Source: Chloroflexota bacterium
Lineage (GTDB): Bacteria > Chloroflexota > Anaerolineae > UBA1429
Assembly (NCBI GenBank): GCA_019873625.1
Contig: JAIOAW010000001.1
Coordinates: forward strand, 1 to 64,000
Length of the DNA: 64,000 nucleotides
Direction: 5' to 3'
Shown here: positions 11,318 to 19,801 of the stretch, piece after piece
How the letters are laid out: each line of letters starts with the position of its first letter
How positions within the stretch are numbered: the first letter of the stretch is position 1
The notes under the pieces: generated by a model
What the model was told of the DNA's origin: nothing
The model's input: only the letters and a program-made list of their open reading frames with translations
Database searches by the model: none
Translations under genes and position numbers: made by a program

Positions 11318-12154
11318 CTAGATTAAGCGCATATACCCTGCGAGCGCTGTGTCTCCATAGAGCATCACGAGGAACGTCGTCACCACGAGAAAGGGCGCAA
11401 AGGGCACAGCCGTCTTGCGGCCGGCCTTGCCGCTCAAGAGAAGGATGACGCCCACGATGCCTCCTAGGATGAACGAACCGAACACGGCCATCAGCGCCCC
11501 CGGGAAGCCCGTGATGAGGCCGGAGAAGGCGGCCAGGCGCACATCCCCATCGCCCATCCCCTGCGGGCTGATGAGATAGACGAGGAGAAAGATGAGGAAA
11601 GCCACCACCCCGCCCACCAGTTGGCTCACCGCGGCCACCTGGCCGGCGTTCAGCGTTAGCCGATAGGGCAAAAAGAGGGACATCACCGCCGTGTGGTAAG
11701 AGGGCACATCCCCCGCCAGGCGCCGCACCGGGATGAGGAGAAGCGCCAAGATAATCGAGGGGATGATGACCACGTTCAGGATGAGTTTGTGCTCCAGGTC
11801 AATCACCGCGATGACGAGGAGGATGACGCTGTAAAGGGTATAAATGCCCAGCGCCCACGTTGGCCCCACCCGCCAGGCCAAAAAGGCAAAGAGCGCCCCC
11901 GTGAGGAGTTCCACCCAGAACACCCGCCAGGGGATGCGCTCGCCGCAGGTGCGGCAGCGGCCCTTCAGGGCGAGGTAACTCACCAGGGGCACCATCTCCC
12001 AGGCCGCCAAGCGCCGGCCGCAGGAGGCGCAGTGCGAGGGCGGCCGCAGGAGCGACTCGCGCCGAGGCAGGCGGTCTATCACCACGTTCAGAAAACTCCC
12101 CACCAGCAGCCCCACCAAGCCATACAGCACTATGAACACCGCGTGCGTCATCAT
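11318..12154 (-). CDS. pilD: Prepilin peptidase / N-methyltransferase PilD
   Basis: 278 residues, polytopic membrane protein. The N-terminal methylase region has two CxxC pairs (CASCGRR and CRTCGERI, about residues 42-75) that bind zinc. The aspartyl protease motifs are VIDLEHKL and GMGDGDVRL. It cleaves and N-methylates prepilins, here presumably the major pilin and PilV/W. The track start at 12313 overlaps pilM; the ATG at 12154 overlaps the pilM stop as ATGA and gives the normal family N-terminus (about 7 transmembrane segments). Confidence 0.93.
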   Translation of the reverse strand: MMTHAVFIVLYGLVGLLVGSFLNVVIDRLPRRESLLRPPSHCASCGRRLAAWEMVPLVSYLALKGRCRTCGERIPWRVFWVELLTGALFAFLAWRVGPTWALGIYTLYSVILLVIAVIDLEHKLILNVVIIPSIILALLLIPVRRLAGDVPSYHTAVMSLFLPYRLTLNAGQVAAVSQLVGGVVAFLIFLLVYLISPQGMGDGDVRLAAFSGLITGFPGALMAVFGSFILGGIVGVILLLSGKAGRKTAVPFAPFLVVTTFLVMLYGDTALAGYMRLI

Positions 12155-13041
12155 ACCGCTTTCATCACCAGGCCGAGGTTCACCATATATTCGGGCACGG
12201 GCAGTTCCTCTGGGCAGGGCAAAGGCGCCAGGGGGCGTTCTACAGGCCGATCCATCGCGCCGCGAAAGCGCTCGATGGCCTCCCTCTGGCTGAGGAGCCT
12301 CCCCGTGAGGCAAACGGGCGTGTTCGCCTCGATGGGCGCTGTGGGGTGGCTATCGTTATAGAAATGGATGGTCTGGTTCAACTCGCTGACCAGGCGATCT
12401 ACCTTGGCGAGAGGCGAAAGGGCCGGGTTCACGGTGAAGGTGCGCATAATGGCGGGCAGGTAATCCACCACCAAGATGAGGTCGAGCATATCCTGCTCCA
12501 GGTTGACGATGACGGCCTCCTCTCGGCTCACGGCGCGCACCAGGGCAAGCGGCTTGAGGTCCAACGCCTGCAAGGGGATGCCCGCCGCCTGAAAAGTGCG
12601 ATACAGGGCATCCACCAAGTCCCTCGGCACGCCCAAAAGGTAGATGCGCTGTTGATCTCCGGTGGAGGGCAGGCTCTGCCAAGAGAGATAGAGGTTTTCG
12701 AGCGATACGGGCATCTCGCGTTTGGCCTCGCGCGAGATGGCCGCCTCCATCATCGAGGCCTGCAAGCGCGGCATCGTGAGCAAGCGCGGGATGGAGCGCA
12801 GCCCGCAGATGGCCGCCACCACGCGCCGCCGGTCGAGGTTCTCCCTCGCAAAGAGGCCTTCCAAGGCGCGGCCCACCTCCATCGGGTTTGTGATCAACCC
12901 TTCGCTCACCAACCCCGCGGCCAGGGGCGCGCTCCCCCAGCGGCTCACGCGGCCCTTTTGCAGGGCCAGGTAGCGGATATCCGTCGCCTCGATGACGATA
13001 GAGACGCAATCTTTGTATTGTGCTTTGCTCGAACGGGCCAT
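12151..13041 (-). CDS. pilM: Type IV pilus assembly protein PilM-like
   Basis: 296 residues. Actin-like ATPase fold of the PilM type is suggested by the phosphate-loop-like start SIVIEATDIRYLALQKGRV, PRLQASMMEAAISREAKREMPV (helix that follows the first subdomain), and ALDLKPLALVRAV and IVNLEQDMLDLILV in the second half. PilM is cytoplasmic and binds the N-terminal tail of PilN, linking the inner-membrane complex to PilB/PilC. Shorter and more divergent than proteobacterial PilM (about 350). It overlaps pilD by 4 bases. Confidence 0.78.
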   Translation of the reverse strand: MARSSKAQYKDCVSIVIEATDIRYLALQKGRVSRWGSAPLAAGLVSEGLITNPMEVGRALEGLFARENLDRRRVVAAICGLRSIPRLLTMPRLQASMMEAAISREAKREMPVSLENLYLSWQSLPSTGDQQRIYLLGVPRDLVDALYRTFQAAGIPLQALDLKPLALVRAVSREEAVIVNLEQDMLDLILVVDYLPAIMRTFTVNPALSPLAKVDRLVSELNQTIHFYNDSHPTAPIEANTPVCLTGRLLSQREAIERFRGAMDRPVERPLAPLPCPEELPVPEYMVNLGLVMKAV

Positions 13042-13051
13042 CCTCTTTACC

Positions 13052-14332
13052 TCATGGGATGCATAATCTCATGCCCACGTAAATCGTCGCGCTCGTCAGG
13101 TGGTTGGCGGCCATCACATCGGCCACGGAGATGCCGTAGCGCCGGGCGATGCTGTAGAGCGTATCCCCGGCCTTGACGACGTACACGCCATGGGGGCACG
13201 GCGCCGGCCCCTGGCTCGGGCCGAGCCACACGCTGAGGGGCGGCCAGCCCTGCCAGCCCTCCGGCGGGATGATCAATCGCTGATAGACGTGCACGGTGTA
13301 CGTCGAGAGGTTGTTCGCCAGCATAAGCATAGGGAGGCTCACCTTATAATGCGTAGCGATGGAATAGAGCGTCTCTCCGGGCTGGACAATGTGGATGATC
13401 GGCCCCGGCTGGGCGCTGGAAGGGATGAACAGCGCCCGATAGGCCCAGATCACAGGGACCTTGAGGTTGTTGATGGCCATAATCGCCCAAACAGTGGTGT
13501 TATAGAGCCGCGCCAAGGAGTAGAGCGTCTCCCCAGGCTGGACGATATGAACAATCGGCCCCGGCGGTACCTGGCCGCTCGCGGGAATCCAGATGGTCTG
13601 CCCGGCGCGCAAGGCGGGGCTCATCATCCCGTTCATCTGCATAATAGCCTGCACCGTGGTGCCATACCGTTTGGCCAGGCTGTAGAGCGTATCTCCCTTT
13701 TGCACCACATATTGGAAGGGTTGGCTCACGGGCTGGGGCGTGATGGTAGGCGTGGGGAAAGGCGTCGGCCCCGGTGGGGACGTGGGCGTGCTCGTGGGCA
13801 CGGGGATGGTGCAGTAGCGCGCCACGGCCTCCAGCCCAAGGCGCGCCTCTTCGCCATCGGGCTTGATGAGAAGCGCCTGCCGGAACTGGCTGAGCGATTC
13901 GGTGCACCGCCCTTGGGTGAGGAGTTGCCAGCCGTAGTTGAGCAGGGCATAGTATTTTTTATTCTGAATATCGTCATACGTTGGGTTAATGGCGATGACT
14001 TGCTCGATGAGGTTCAGCGCGAGCGGCCAATCGCTGGCATGCCAGGCGGCGTCAATCTGGAGCATAAGTTGCGTCAGCCGTTCGGCCTGGGTGAGCGTGG
14101 CGGTGGGCGTTACCGTGGGTGTGGGGCTAACCCCCTGAGGCCGCACCGAAGGTATGCCGGCGCGCAAGGGCGCCTCGCGGGCCGAAACAGCCGCGGGTGC
14201 CCAGAAGCCCGCCGCCAAAAGGCAGGCCACCAGAAGGCCGAGCACAGCGCGCCGGCCTGCTCCGCCCCAGGCGGCCTTTCTTCCCTTCTTTTTAGCCCAG
14301 ATGCGCGTCCTCACAAGCGTGAACCCTCTCAC
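13052..14332 (-). CDS. Secreted TPR protein with four LysM wall-binding domains
   Basis: 426 residues. A basic N-terminus and hydrophobic segment (about 28-48, AVLGLLVACLLAAGFWAPA) serve as signal peptide or anchor. Next come a Thr/Pro linker, a TPR-like region (about 85-180, with AINPTYDD and LIKPDGEEA), a Pro/Thr-rich linker, and four LysM domains, each with a KGDTLYSLAKRYG-type core. LysM binds peptidoglycan or similar glycans. The gene overlaps the PilO-like gene (GTGA) and precedes pilM, the position where PilP or PilQ often sits. I infer that it anchors the pilus complex to the cell wall. No homologous pilus protein is known to me by name. Confidence 0.8.
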   Translation of the reverse strand: MRGFTLVRTRIWAKKKGRKAAWGGAGRRAVLGLLVACLLAAGFWAPAAVSAREAPLRAGIPSVRPQGVSPTPTVTPTATLTQAERLTQLMLQIDAAWHASDWPLALNLIEQVIAINPTYDDIQNKKYYALLNYGWQLLTQGRCTESLSQFRQALLIKPDGEEARLGLEAVARYCTIPVPTSTPTSPPGPTPFPTPTITPQPVSQPFQYVVQKGDTLYSLAKRYGTTVQAIMQMNGMMSPALRAGQTIWIPASGQVPPGPIVHIVQPGETLYSLARLYNTTVWAIMAINNLKVPVIWAYRALFIPSSAQPGPIIHIVQPGETLYSIATHYKVSLPMLMLANNLSTYTVHVYQRLIIPPEGWQGWPPLSVWLGPSQGPAPCPHGVYVVKAGDTLYSIARRYGISVADVMAANHLTSATIYVGMRLCIP

Positions 14333-15318
14333 GGCTTGGGCACGGGCACGCCGAGCGCCGTCAACTCGGCTAGGATGGTCGCATTGGCGGGGTCCAGCCG
14401 CAGCGCGGCCAAATATTGCTGGCGGGCCAAATCCACCTGGCCGGCCGCCGCCAAATCTCTGCCGTAGCGCGTATAGGCCTCCACCGTCATCTCGACGATA
14501 TCCGACCGCCCTGGGGCCAGGGCCAGCAAGCGTTCGCCATAGGCGATGGCCGTGGACCAATCTTGCGCGTGCCAAGCGCCCCACAGGGCCTGCTCATACC
14601 GAGAGACCTCGAGCGAAGCGTTCGCAGGGATGAGCCAGCCCCCAGGCGCGAGGCTCGCCGGCGAAGGCGTTGGCTGGAGCAGCGGTAAGGCGCCGAGGCC
14701 GGGCGCCGCACCGGGCACCTCAGCCGCCGGTTTGGGCGCCGGCGTCGCCGCCGTAAAGACCGTCAGGTTGATTTTGGCGGTCGAGGGGCCATCTCGCGCG
14801 ATGGCGAGGTTTTCAAAGACAAACGTCTTGAACGTGCTCTGGGTGATGGCCGCGAGGAACCGCAACAGGTCGGCAAAGGTCCCCTTCGCCTCGATGGCGT
14901 ACGTCTCGATGCCATAGGGCAAACTGACGGACGTTTGGCCGGGCGGGATGAGCGATTCCAGGCGCACCAGGTAGGTGTTGAACTGCATAGCGATGTTATA
15001 GTAACCGCTCAACTCCGTGCGCACCTGGGCCGGCGTGGGGAAATCGGCCAAGAGGGCCTGGGCCTCGGCCTGGAGAGAAGCCAATTGATCGCGAAGGGCC
15101 TGCGGCCCCTGCACGCGCAGTTTTTCCACCTGGGCGATGCTCGCCTGTGTGACCTCCAATTGCGATTGCATACTGGCGCGTTCGCTTTGCGCCCCCTGCC
15201 ACTGGAAGGCCCCCCACGCGCACGCAACCAAGCCGAGAACGGCCACCACCACGCCAAGGGCATTCTTAGCCCCGCCCAGCCGGATGCGCCCAAAAATCTC
15301 GCTCACGTCTCTGTTCAT
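14329..15318 (-). CDS. PilO-like pilus assembly protein with C-terminal TPR module
   Basis: 329 residues. Short cytoplasmic N-terminus, one transmembrane helix (about 20-40), coiled coil (about 45-95) and a ferredoxin-like PilO domain (about 95-195, with YYNIAMQFNTYLVRLESLIP and FADLLRFLAAITQS). After a Pro/Ala linker comes a TPR-like segment (about 235-320, LLALAPGRSDIVEM and ALRLDPANATILAEL). PilO pairs with PilN in the inner-membrane alignment complex. The TPR extension is not part of standard PilO and resembles the TPR region of the next protein. ATGA overlap with the PilN gene and GTGA overlap with the LysM gene indicate tight coupling. Confidence 0.8.
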   Translation of the reverse strand: MNRDVSEIFGRIRLGGAKNALGVVVAVLGLVACAWGAFQWQGAQSERASMQSQLEVTQASIAQVEKLRVQGPQALRDQLASLQAEAQALLADFPTPAQVRTELSGYYNIAMQFNTYLVRLESLIPPGQTSVSLPYGIETYAIEAKGTFADLLRFLAAITQSTFKTFVFENLAIARDGPSTAKINLTVFTAATPAPKPAAEVPGAAPGLGALPLLQPTPSPASLAPGGWLIPANASLEVSRYEQALWGAWHAQDWSTAIAYGERLLALAPGRSDIVEMTVEAYTRYGRDLAAAGQVDLARQQYLAALRLDPANATILAELTALGVPVPKP

Positions 15319-18300
15319 GGTGTCACCGGCCTCATTCTCATAATGATCACAAAGCGCAGCACCTGGGCGCCGGGCGTCGGCGCTTGAAACTGCTGGCGTA
15401 GGAGCGGCTTATTCACGAGTATGCTGAGGTCCATTGGCCCCTCGGCCTCTCGCCGTGGCGCGGCAAGGGCGAAGCCCCGTGCGCTGGGCGTGCCCACGGG
15501 GGCGGGCACCGCATACACGATGGGCGAAGGCAATTCGTAGGCCCGGATGTAGTATTCCTTATCCGGCCCGAACAGCCCTCGGTTGTAAATGCCCACCGTC
15601 ACCTCGCCATCGGTCAGCGCGTCGAACTCGACGCGCGAGTTCTGATAGGGCGAACCGGGCAGGGCATCGTCGTTATTCAGGCTGCCCGGCCCCACGGGCG
15701 GCCCCGAAACGACGATCTCCGTATCCACACCGGGCATCAACGGCGCGCAACTGAGCCGCTCCGGGTCAAAGGGCGTGGTCGTGGTCACCACATAGTTGGG
15801 CGCAATCTCGTTGCCGCAGGTAAAGATGGTATAGCGCCGCCCCGCTTTGACCTTGACGAACACGCGGTCCCAATCGTTCACCGGGTGGAAGGTATGTCGC
15901 TGGCCCTCCCCCACCGAGAGGTAGCGGATGAGCACATCATCCGGCTCAAATGTGTCGCCGCTCACCGTGCCCAGGTCATCCACCTGGATTTTGTACGTCG
16001 CCCCCACCTCAAAGTAAGGCCCCTTGTTGAGCACGCGCACGTGGACGGTCTGCTCCGCGCCGGAATCGTTCTGAATTTCCAGGGCAGAGGAGAGATCGCC
16101 GGGGTACCGATCGTCATTCTGCCAGGTGAAGGAGGCCATCGTCCCTTCCAAGACGGTATCCACCCCCGGCGCGAGATCGGTGGTCTGTACCAGGTAACGG
16201 TGCCCAGGCTTGGCCGTAAAGTAGACGCGATCCACATCGCCCGACGGGAAGAAGACCCTCTCCTGCGGCGCGCCCATCGCGATGGGCACGCCCGCCGCAT
16301 CATCCGGCTCATAGGCGTCGTTGGCGTTCACGCCCGTCACGCTAAAGGTATAGGTCTTGCCCGCGCCGTAAAACCCCTTGTTGCGGATGGTTACAAATAC
16401 GGGCTGTTCGTTAGGCAGGTTGTTCACCAGATGAATCCGCGAACTGGGGTCCTGCGGGGCGCGGTCATCGTTCACATAGAGGTCCGCGCCCAATTGCGCC
16501 TCGAGGATCGTATCCACCCCCAGGGCCAGGTTGATCGTCTCGATGTTATAGGCATAGCCGGGCTTGGCCGTAAAGACCACCCGATCCACATCGCCCGCTA
16601 GGCAAAAGTTGCGTTCCTGCACCTCGCCCACGGCCATCATCCGCCCGGTGGCGTCATCCGGCTCGTAGGCATCGCGGCAATCGGGCGTGGGCGTGGCTGT
16701 GGGGATGAGGATGCCCGCCGTCACCTTGATGGAATATGCCGCCTCCGGCCCGAACTGTTCGCGGTTTTCCACCGTGATGGAGGCCTTGCCATCGCGCCGC
16801 GCGGTGGAGGTGAGGAGCGAGGCCGGGTTGCCCGGCGCGGCATCGTCATTGTAGTAACTGCGTCCATCCACCACCACGGTCAGGGCCGTATCCACCCCCA
16901 CGGAGAGGTTATACGTCTTGACCTCATAGGTCACGCCGCCTTTGACGTTGAATTCCAGACGGTCCACATCGCCGGGCGGGTAAAAGGTGTGGCGCTGTTC
17001 CTCGCCGGGCGAGATGGCGCGCGGCGAAAAGTCATCCGGCTCATAAAGGTCGCCGCCCACCTCGCGCACCTGGAGTTTGTAGGCCATATCAATGCCGTAA
17101 AGGCCCTTGTTCGTAATGTTCACCGAGGCCGTGTCATCCAGGATGGCCTTGAACTCCACTCGCGAGGAAGCGTCTCCCGTGGCCACGTCATCGTTCGTAT
17201 AGACCTGCCCGCCGAGGAACACGGTAACCACCGTATCCACGCCCGTGGCCAGGTCCGTCGTGCGCACCTCATAGGCGCGCCCCGCCTTCACGGGGAAACT
17301 GACGCGGTCAATATCCCCATAGGGGTAAAAGGTGCGCTCCTGCACCTCGCCCACGGCCATCGGCCGGGGGACGAGATCATCGCGCTCATAGGCGTCTCCG
17401 GCCACCTCCAGCACCTGGAGGACGTACCACTGCGTGGGGCCGTATTGGTCTCGGTTCGAGATGCGCACGTACACCTGCTGATCCGTGGGCATAGGCACCT
17501 GCACCTCGACGAGCGAGGCCAAGGCCCCCGCGCCCTCCGCCGAGGGGCAACGGCAGGCCAAAAGCCCTGGGTCGCCAGGGCGGCAATCGTCATTGGCATA
17601 GTGCGCGCCGGCCACGCTCACCTCGAGGAAGGTATCCACCCCATAGTGCTGAGGGATGGCCTGGATGCAGTAACGCCGCCCCGCCTTGCCCAAGAAGGTC
17701 GCCGTATCCACATCGTAGATGGGGTTAAAGTTGCGGTTTTGCGTCTCACCGATGGAGACGGGCTTCGGGTCAAAATCGTCTATCTCATAATTGTCATAGG
17801 CCTGAATGGTGGGCGTGGCTGTGGGGCCAGTAGGGGTGGTGGTGGCCGTGACGGTGGGTGTGCGCGTGGGCGTGATGGTGGCCGTGGGCGTGGCCGTGGG
17901 CGTGTAGAACGGCTCGCCGGCGACCTGGAGAGATTGGATGGCCACCTCCTCAAAGGCGCCGGAGCGATCGAGGGCGCTGGCATAACTCAGCACGTCATCG
18001 CGGCTGAGGCTGAGGCCGGTAAGCGTCAACTCGTTGCCGTTCTGGTAAAGTTCATCCAAGCGGATGCGTTCGGGGTTGTAGGCGAGCATCGCGTTCAGGG
18101 CGGGCGCCCAATTGCGCTGCCCTCCGAGGGCCGTCTCGTGCGCGGCGCGCAGGGCCTCGAGCACCTCAAGGGTCTGCGAAATCTGCTCGGTGAGGGTAAT
18201 GGCCTCCGCCGCGGGGGTGCGCAGGGCGATGAGCGTCTTTTGTGCGCTGGCCACCGAGGTGCGCAACTCGCGCACCTGGTTCTTGGTGCCGGCGGTAAAG

Positions 18301-18440
18301 GCCCAGAGGGGGATTGCCCCAATCACAAGGCATATGCCCACCACCCAGAGGATTTTATAAATGGGCGAGACGACACGCGGCCGATAGGCGGGAGGCAGAA
18401 TGTTCAGGTCAATCGGCCCTACGGGTTGATCGTTTGGCAT
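15315..18440 (-). CDS. PilN-like protein with six PPC-type extracellular repeats
   Basis: 1041 residues, against about 180-200 for a normal PilN. Residues 1-177 look like PilN: a tail with DLNILPPAYRP (the PilM-binding motif), transmembrane helix (about 29-49), coiled coil, and a ferredoxin-like part ending VAIQSLQVAG. A Thr/Pro linker (179-212) leads to six repeats of about 110-140 residues (to about 970) built on YEPDD, GDVDRVxF, GVDTxL and NDDxxPGDP, the pattern of bacterial pre-peptidase C-terminal (PPC) beta-sandwiches. The last residues, VLRFVIIMRMR, look like the final PilN strand, so the repeats may be an insertion. Overlaps the PilO-like gene by ATGA. Confidence 0.8.
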   Translation of the reverse strand: MPNDQPVGPIDLNILPPAYRPRVVSPIYKILWVVGICLVIGAIPLWAFTAGTKNQVRELRTSVASAQKTLIALRTPAAEAITLTEQISQTLEVLEALRAAHETALGGQRNWAPALNAMLAYNPERIRLDELYQNGNELTLTGLSLSRDDVLSYASALDRSGAFEEVAIQSLQVAGEPFYTPTATPTATITPTRTPTVTATTTPTGPTATPTIQAYDNYEIDDFDPKPVSIGETQNRNFNPIYDVDTATFLGKAGRRYCIQAIPQHYGVDTFLEVSVAGAHYANDDCRPGDPGLLACRCPSAEGAGALASLVEVQVPMPTDQQVYVRISNRDQYGPTQWYVLQVLEVAGDAYERDDLVPRPMAVGEVQERTFYPYGDIDRVSFPVKAGRAYEVRTTDLATGVDTVVTVFLGGQVYTNDDVATGDASSRVEFKAILDDTASVNITNKGLYGIDMAYKLQVREVGGDLYEPDDFSPRAISPGEEQRHTFYPPGDVDRLEFNVKGGVTYEVKTYNLSVGVDTALTVVVDGRSYYNDDAAPGNPASLLTSTARRDGKASITVENREQFGPEAAYSIKVTAGILIPTATPTPDCRDAYEPDDATGRMMAVGEVQERNFCLAGDVDRVVFTAKPGYAYNIETINLALGVDTILEAQLGADLYVNDDRAPQDPSSRIHLVNNLPNEQPVFVTIRNKGFYGAGKTYTFSVTGVNANDAYEPDDAAGVPIAMGAPQERVFFPSGDVDRVYFTAKPGHRYLVQTTDLAPGVDTVLEGTMASFTWQNDDRYPGDLSSALEIQNDSGAEQTVHVRVLNKGPYFEVGATYKIQVDDLGTVSGDTFEPDDVLIRYLSVGEGQRHTFHPVNDWDRVFVKVKAGRRYTIFTCGNEIAPNYVVTTTTPFDPERLSCAPLMPGVDTEIVVSGPPVGPGSLNNDDALPGSPYQNSRVEFDALTDGEVTVGIYNRGLFGPDKEYYIRAYELPSPIVYAVPAPVGTPSARGFALAAPRREAEGPMDLSILVNKPLLRQQFQAPTPGAQVLRFVIIMRMRPVTP

Positions 18441-18524
18441 GGCCCTTTCCCCTATCGTATCGAGTGCGCTTCATATCGCGCCGAACGATGTTCACGCACC
18501 CCAAAATGAAGCCATTCCGCTCAA

Positions 18525-18534
18525 ATGGCGCCAT
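18525..18534. promoter_or_regulatory. Perfect palindrome ATGGCGCCAT at the internal pilus promoter
   Basis: A 10-bp perfect palindrome overlapping the end of the -10 box and the predicted start site of the promoter in front of the PilN-like gene. The position suits a repressor site. No regulator is known. Confidence 0.4.
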
Positions 18535-18561
18535 TATACAAGAGCCACATCGCCCCGTAAA
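18533..18561 (-). promoter_or_regulatory. Internal promoter before the PilN-PilO-LysM-PilM genes
   Basis: TTTACG (18561-18556), 17-bp spacer, TATAAT (18538-18533) on the minus strand, in the 200-base gap between the PilX-like and PilN-like genes. Predicted leader about 86 bases. It would split the cluster into an assembly/signalling unit and an envelope-bridge unit. The gap holds no other feature I recognise. Confidence 0.65.
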
Positions 18562-18640
18562 GCGTCACCGCAAGGCGATTCCCCCCTAGTGCCCGCGCCA
18601 AACGCCTTCGCTGTGAATCGCCATATCCCCCGGCGGGTCG

Positions 18641-19792
18641 TTATTCTGACCACCATGCCGAGATGGTGGGGATATTATCCTCGCAGTAGCGCACGCGCGC
18701 CACCGCCACGCGCCCCCGAGAGGTGGAACGGATATCGTAGATGCTGCACGTTTCGGGGGCCGTCATATTAAAGGGCACCTCGGTGTACAAGGTGTTTTTG
18801 GAGACGAAAATCGTGTTCGCCACAAAAGCGCCTACGAAACTCGTCTTGTTCCCGGCGAGGTTGATGGTGCCGTTCGGGGCATAGACTACGCCTGCTGTGC
18901 TCTGGAACTTGTTGGAATCAATATAGATGGCATTCGCCGCGGTCGAGGTCGAAAAGAGCACGAGGCCCGGCACATAAGGGGTAACCAAATTATCTTGGTT
19001 CGCCGTTTGGCTGAACCGGATCGTCCCCAGGGCCGCGATGGTTACCTTATCCCACACCACCTTGTTGCTGCTGATGACCACATTGCCCGTGGCATAGTGC
19101 AGGCCAGAAGGCAAATCCTCCTTCTTGCTGGGCGCCCAATTTCCCGCATGAAAGTAATATTTCCCTTCGGCAGTCGCCTTGGCCGCCCACGTTCCCCCTG
19201 GCTGAAAATCGGCGATATTCCACGAGACGGGCCACTCCTCGGTAAGCCCTTCAATCGTCTCGCCGGTAATGGTTACGTTACTCCCGTTGATCTCCACATC
19301 GCTGCCCGCGCTCACCGTGCCCGTGATGTGCGTGTTATTCCCATCAATGGTCACATCGCCGTTAGCGTGCACGCCGCCATCCACGGTGGTGTTGTTCCCT
19401 TCGATGATCACTTGGCTGCCCGCCCACATCGCCCAGGGCCAGGGCACCGGGTTGACGAGCACGGCCTCCACCGTGGGGGTGATGGCGTTCACCGGGCCGG
19501 GGATATCCGTGATGGTCAGCGGCGTGCCGCGTTGGTCAAGCAGGGCCTTGCGAAGGTTCATATCCACCTTGAGGCGCTGGATGACGTACTCGATGGCGGC
19601 ATCGTTCGTGTAGCGCGCCTCCAGCACGCTCCGGTACATCTGCGCCGTGGCATGGCGCGAGAGCATAAAGCGCAAAAGCGGGATGAGCAAAAAGGTGCCG
19701 ATCATCACGGCCACCAGAGCAAAGGGCAGGCTCACGCCCCGCTCACCGCGTGCTCGTTCCCCCTCGCTCCGCCGAAGGTATCCTAGACTCAT
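18641..19792 (-). CDS. PilX-like minor pilus protein with repetitive beta-rich domain
   Basis: 383 residues. The N-terminus, RGVSLPFALVAVMIGTFLLIPLLRFML (about 19-45), is a PilX-type membrane helix following Arg-Gly, without a canonical GFTLIE. The rest has short repeats rich in Asn, Val and Ile, such as VIIEGNNTTVDGGVHANGDV and IDGNNTHITGTVSAGSDV, which suggests a right-handed beta-helix or bactofilin-like solenoid. It sits just after PilV and PilW genes, where PilX is expected. The family function is priming or adhesion at the pilus tip; which applies here is not visible. Confidence 0.65.
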   Translation of the reverse strand: MSLGYLRRSEGERARGERGVSLPFALVAVMIGTFLLIPLLRFMLSRHATAQMYRSVLEARYTNDAAIEYVIQRLKVDMNLRKALLDQRGTPLTITDIPGPVNAITPTVEAVLVNPVPWPWAMWAGSQVIIEGNNTTVDGGVHANGDVTIDGNNTHITGTVSAGSDVEINGSNVTITGETIEGLTEEWPVSWNIADFQPGGTWAAKATAEGKYYFHAGNWAPSKKEDLPSGLHYATGNVVISSNKVVWDKVTIAALGTIRFSQTANQDNLVTPYVPGLVLFSTSTAANAIYIDSNKFQSTAGVVYAPNGTINLAGNKTSFVGAFVANTIFVSKNTLYTEVPFNMTAPETCSIYDIRSTSRGRVAVARVRYCEDNIPTISAWWSE

Positions 19793-19801
19793 CTTTCCCT
19801 C

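Noticed and set aside
13052-14332. N-terminal RGFTLV of the TPR-LysM protein as a prepilin site
   Set aside because: No Glu5 and the following residues (RTRIWAKKKGRK) are charged, not a pilin helix; the resemblance is chance.
16989-18509. Plus-strand ORF of 506 residues opposite the PilN-like gene
   Set aside because: Antisense of the PPC repeats; composition and lack of motifs mark it as a shadow.
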